Origin: Caldifarciminota bacterium
GTDB taxonomy: Bacteria > Hydrothermota > Hydrothermia > LBFQ01 > DSFT01
Direction of reading: 5' to 3'
Length of the DNA: 15,063 nucleotides
Assembly: GCA_015494735.1 (NCBI GenBank)
Contig: WGAQ01000063.1
Coordinates: 1-15,063, forward strand
The notes beneath the pieces were generated by a model. That model saw nothing but the letters and a program-made list of their open reading frames with translations, was not told the DNA's origin and ran no database searches. Of the stretch, positions 14,511 to 15,063 are shown piece after piece. Both the position numbers and the translations under genes were made by a program. The first letter of the stretch is position 1; each line of letters begins with the position of its first letter.

Positions 14511-15063
14511 ATGCTGTGGATAATTGTTCTGGCAGGAGATACGACTTTCGCCATTCTCTCGGAAGGGGCAGCATCCCTCCACTACTCGGTGGATGTGGCA
14601 AGGGATAGAGCAATAGAGGATGCCCTCAGGAGGGCGGTGGAGCAGGCACTTGGTACATTTATATCATCGGAAACCATGGTGGAAAATTACCGGCTGATTC
14701 AGGACCGCATCCTTTCCAGAGCGGAGGGATACGTGGCCGGGTATAGAATCGTCTCGGAAGGAATTCAGGACAGTCTGTACAGGGTGAGGATACTGGCGCA
14801 CGTGAGGAAGGGTAGATTGCAGGACGATGCAGAAGCGATAAAAAACCTGATAATGCGCAGAGGAAGGCCCCTCATCTATGTGGATAGCAGGGTCCCATTC
14901 GTGAAGGACTTCTTCGTAAAACGCCTCAGAGAAGATGGATTTCCAGTAATCGAGGACACGACGCACAGGAAACCGGACCTCGTCCTCAGGGTGGACTTCG
15001 GAGAGGAATGGGAGACAAGGGAAACGGGATACGATGCTCCCCTGCGACTGATTATCCTCCACA
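14511..15063 (+). CDS. FlgT/LPP20-like exported protein, 3' end outside window
   Basis: Open to the right edge, 184 codons with no stop. The start is ATG 14511 (ATG 14505 is in frame, with worse spacing). A short hydrophobic N-terminus (MLWIIVLAGDTTFA) is followed by ILSEGAASL. Then comes an LPP20/FlgT-N-like domain: ARDRAIEDALRRAVEQALG, ISSETMVENY, AEGYVAGYRIVSEG, YRVRILAHV, ending near residue 98. The next part (NLIMRRGRPLIYVDSRVPFV, then KRLREDGFPVIED) resembles the FlgT middle domain, in which an alpha/beta unit follows the N-domain. FlgT is a flagellar outer-membrane ring protein, but homologous domains occur in non-flagellar envelope proteins, and no flagellar gene is visible here. The gene starts 11 bases after the LPP20-like gene. 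Confidence 0.8.
   Translation, partial: MLWIIVLAGDTTFAILSEGAASLHYSVDVARDRAIEDALRRAVEQALGTFISSETMVENYRLIQDRILSRAEGYVAGYRIVSEGIQDSLYRVRILAHVRKGRLQDDAEAIKNLIMRRGRPLIYVDSRVPFVKDFFVKRLREDGFPVIEDTTHRKPDLVLRVDFGEEWETRETGYDAPLRLIILH

Noticed and set aside
1..15063. CRISPR array, rRNA, prophage or integrative-element attachment site
   Set aside because: No regularly spaced direct repeats, no rRNA-like sequence, no phage genes, and no second copy of the tRNA-Ala 3' end were seen in the window.

Overview
The window reads as chromosomal DNA from a diderm (Gram-negative type), anaerobic and probably thermophilic bacterium. The evidence is heavy use of AGG/AGA for arginine and ATA for isoleucine, charged proteins rich in Lys, Glu and Arg, a ferredoxin-type 2-oxoacid oxidoreductase, a K+-dependent-type membrane pyrophosphatase, and at the right end a lipoprotein with companions from outer-envelope families (CsgG, LPP20/FlgT). 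I cannot name the phylum; a deep-branching or candidate phylum is possible but is only a guess.

Layout. (1) 1-552, minus: the 5' part of a transposase-like gene, running off the left edge. (2) 575-647: tRNA-Ala(UGC). (3) 679-4970, plus: prs, rplY (ctc type), pth and hppA, closely spaced, with a 4-base pth/hppA overlap, ending at a GC-rich hairpin. (4) 5048-7837, plus: uvrA, with its own likely promoter. (5) 7866-10533, minus: korA-korB, an alpha/beta 2-oxoacid:ferredoxin oxidoreductase, convergent with uvrA across a shared hairpin. (6) A divergent 230-base gap, then glyA (10764-12014, plus), ending at another hairpin. (7) 12173 to the right edge, plus: four envelope genes in a tight run. These are a tandem beta-repeat (PEGA-like) plus DUF4476 protein, a CsgG-fold lipoprotein, an LPP20-like protein, and a partial LPP20/FlgT-like protein cut by the window end.

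How the genes fit. prs makes PRPP. rplY and pth serve the ribosome and recycle stalled peptidyl-tRNA. hppA recovers energy from the pyrophosphate that biosynthesis, including PRPP-using reactions, releases. KorAB and GlyA are central carbon and one-carbon enzymes. The last block is the least ordinary part. All four proteins have N-terminal hydrophobic or lipoprotein signals and belong to families found in outer-membrane or periplasmic assemblies. I see no curli subunit genes, so a non-curli envelope complex is the best reading.

Regulation. A TAAAATTT-like box recurs just upstream of transcription units. Genes with a Shine-Dalgarno sequence have it about 20-36 bases upstream of the start. prs, glyA and the DUF4476 gene lack a Shine-Dalgarno and have the box 3-12 bases from the start codon, which suggests leaderless or nearly leaderless mRNAs. 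The hairpins at gene-block ends lack T-tracts. No CRISPR array, rRNA or prophage was seen.
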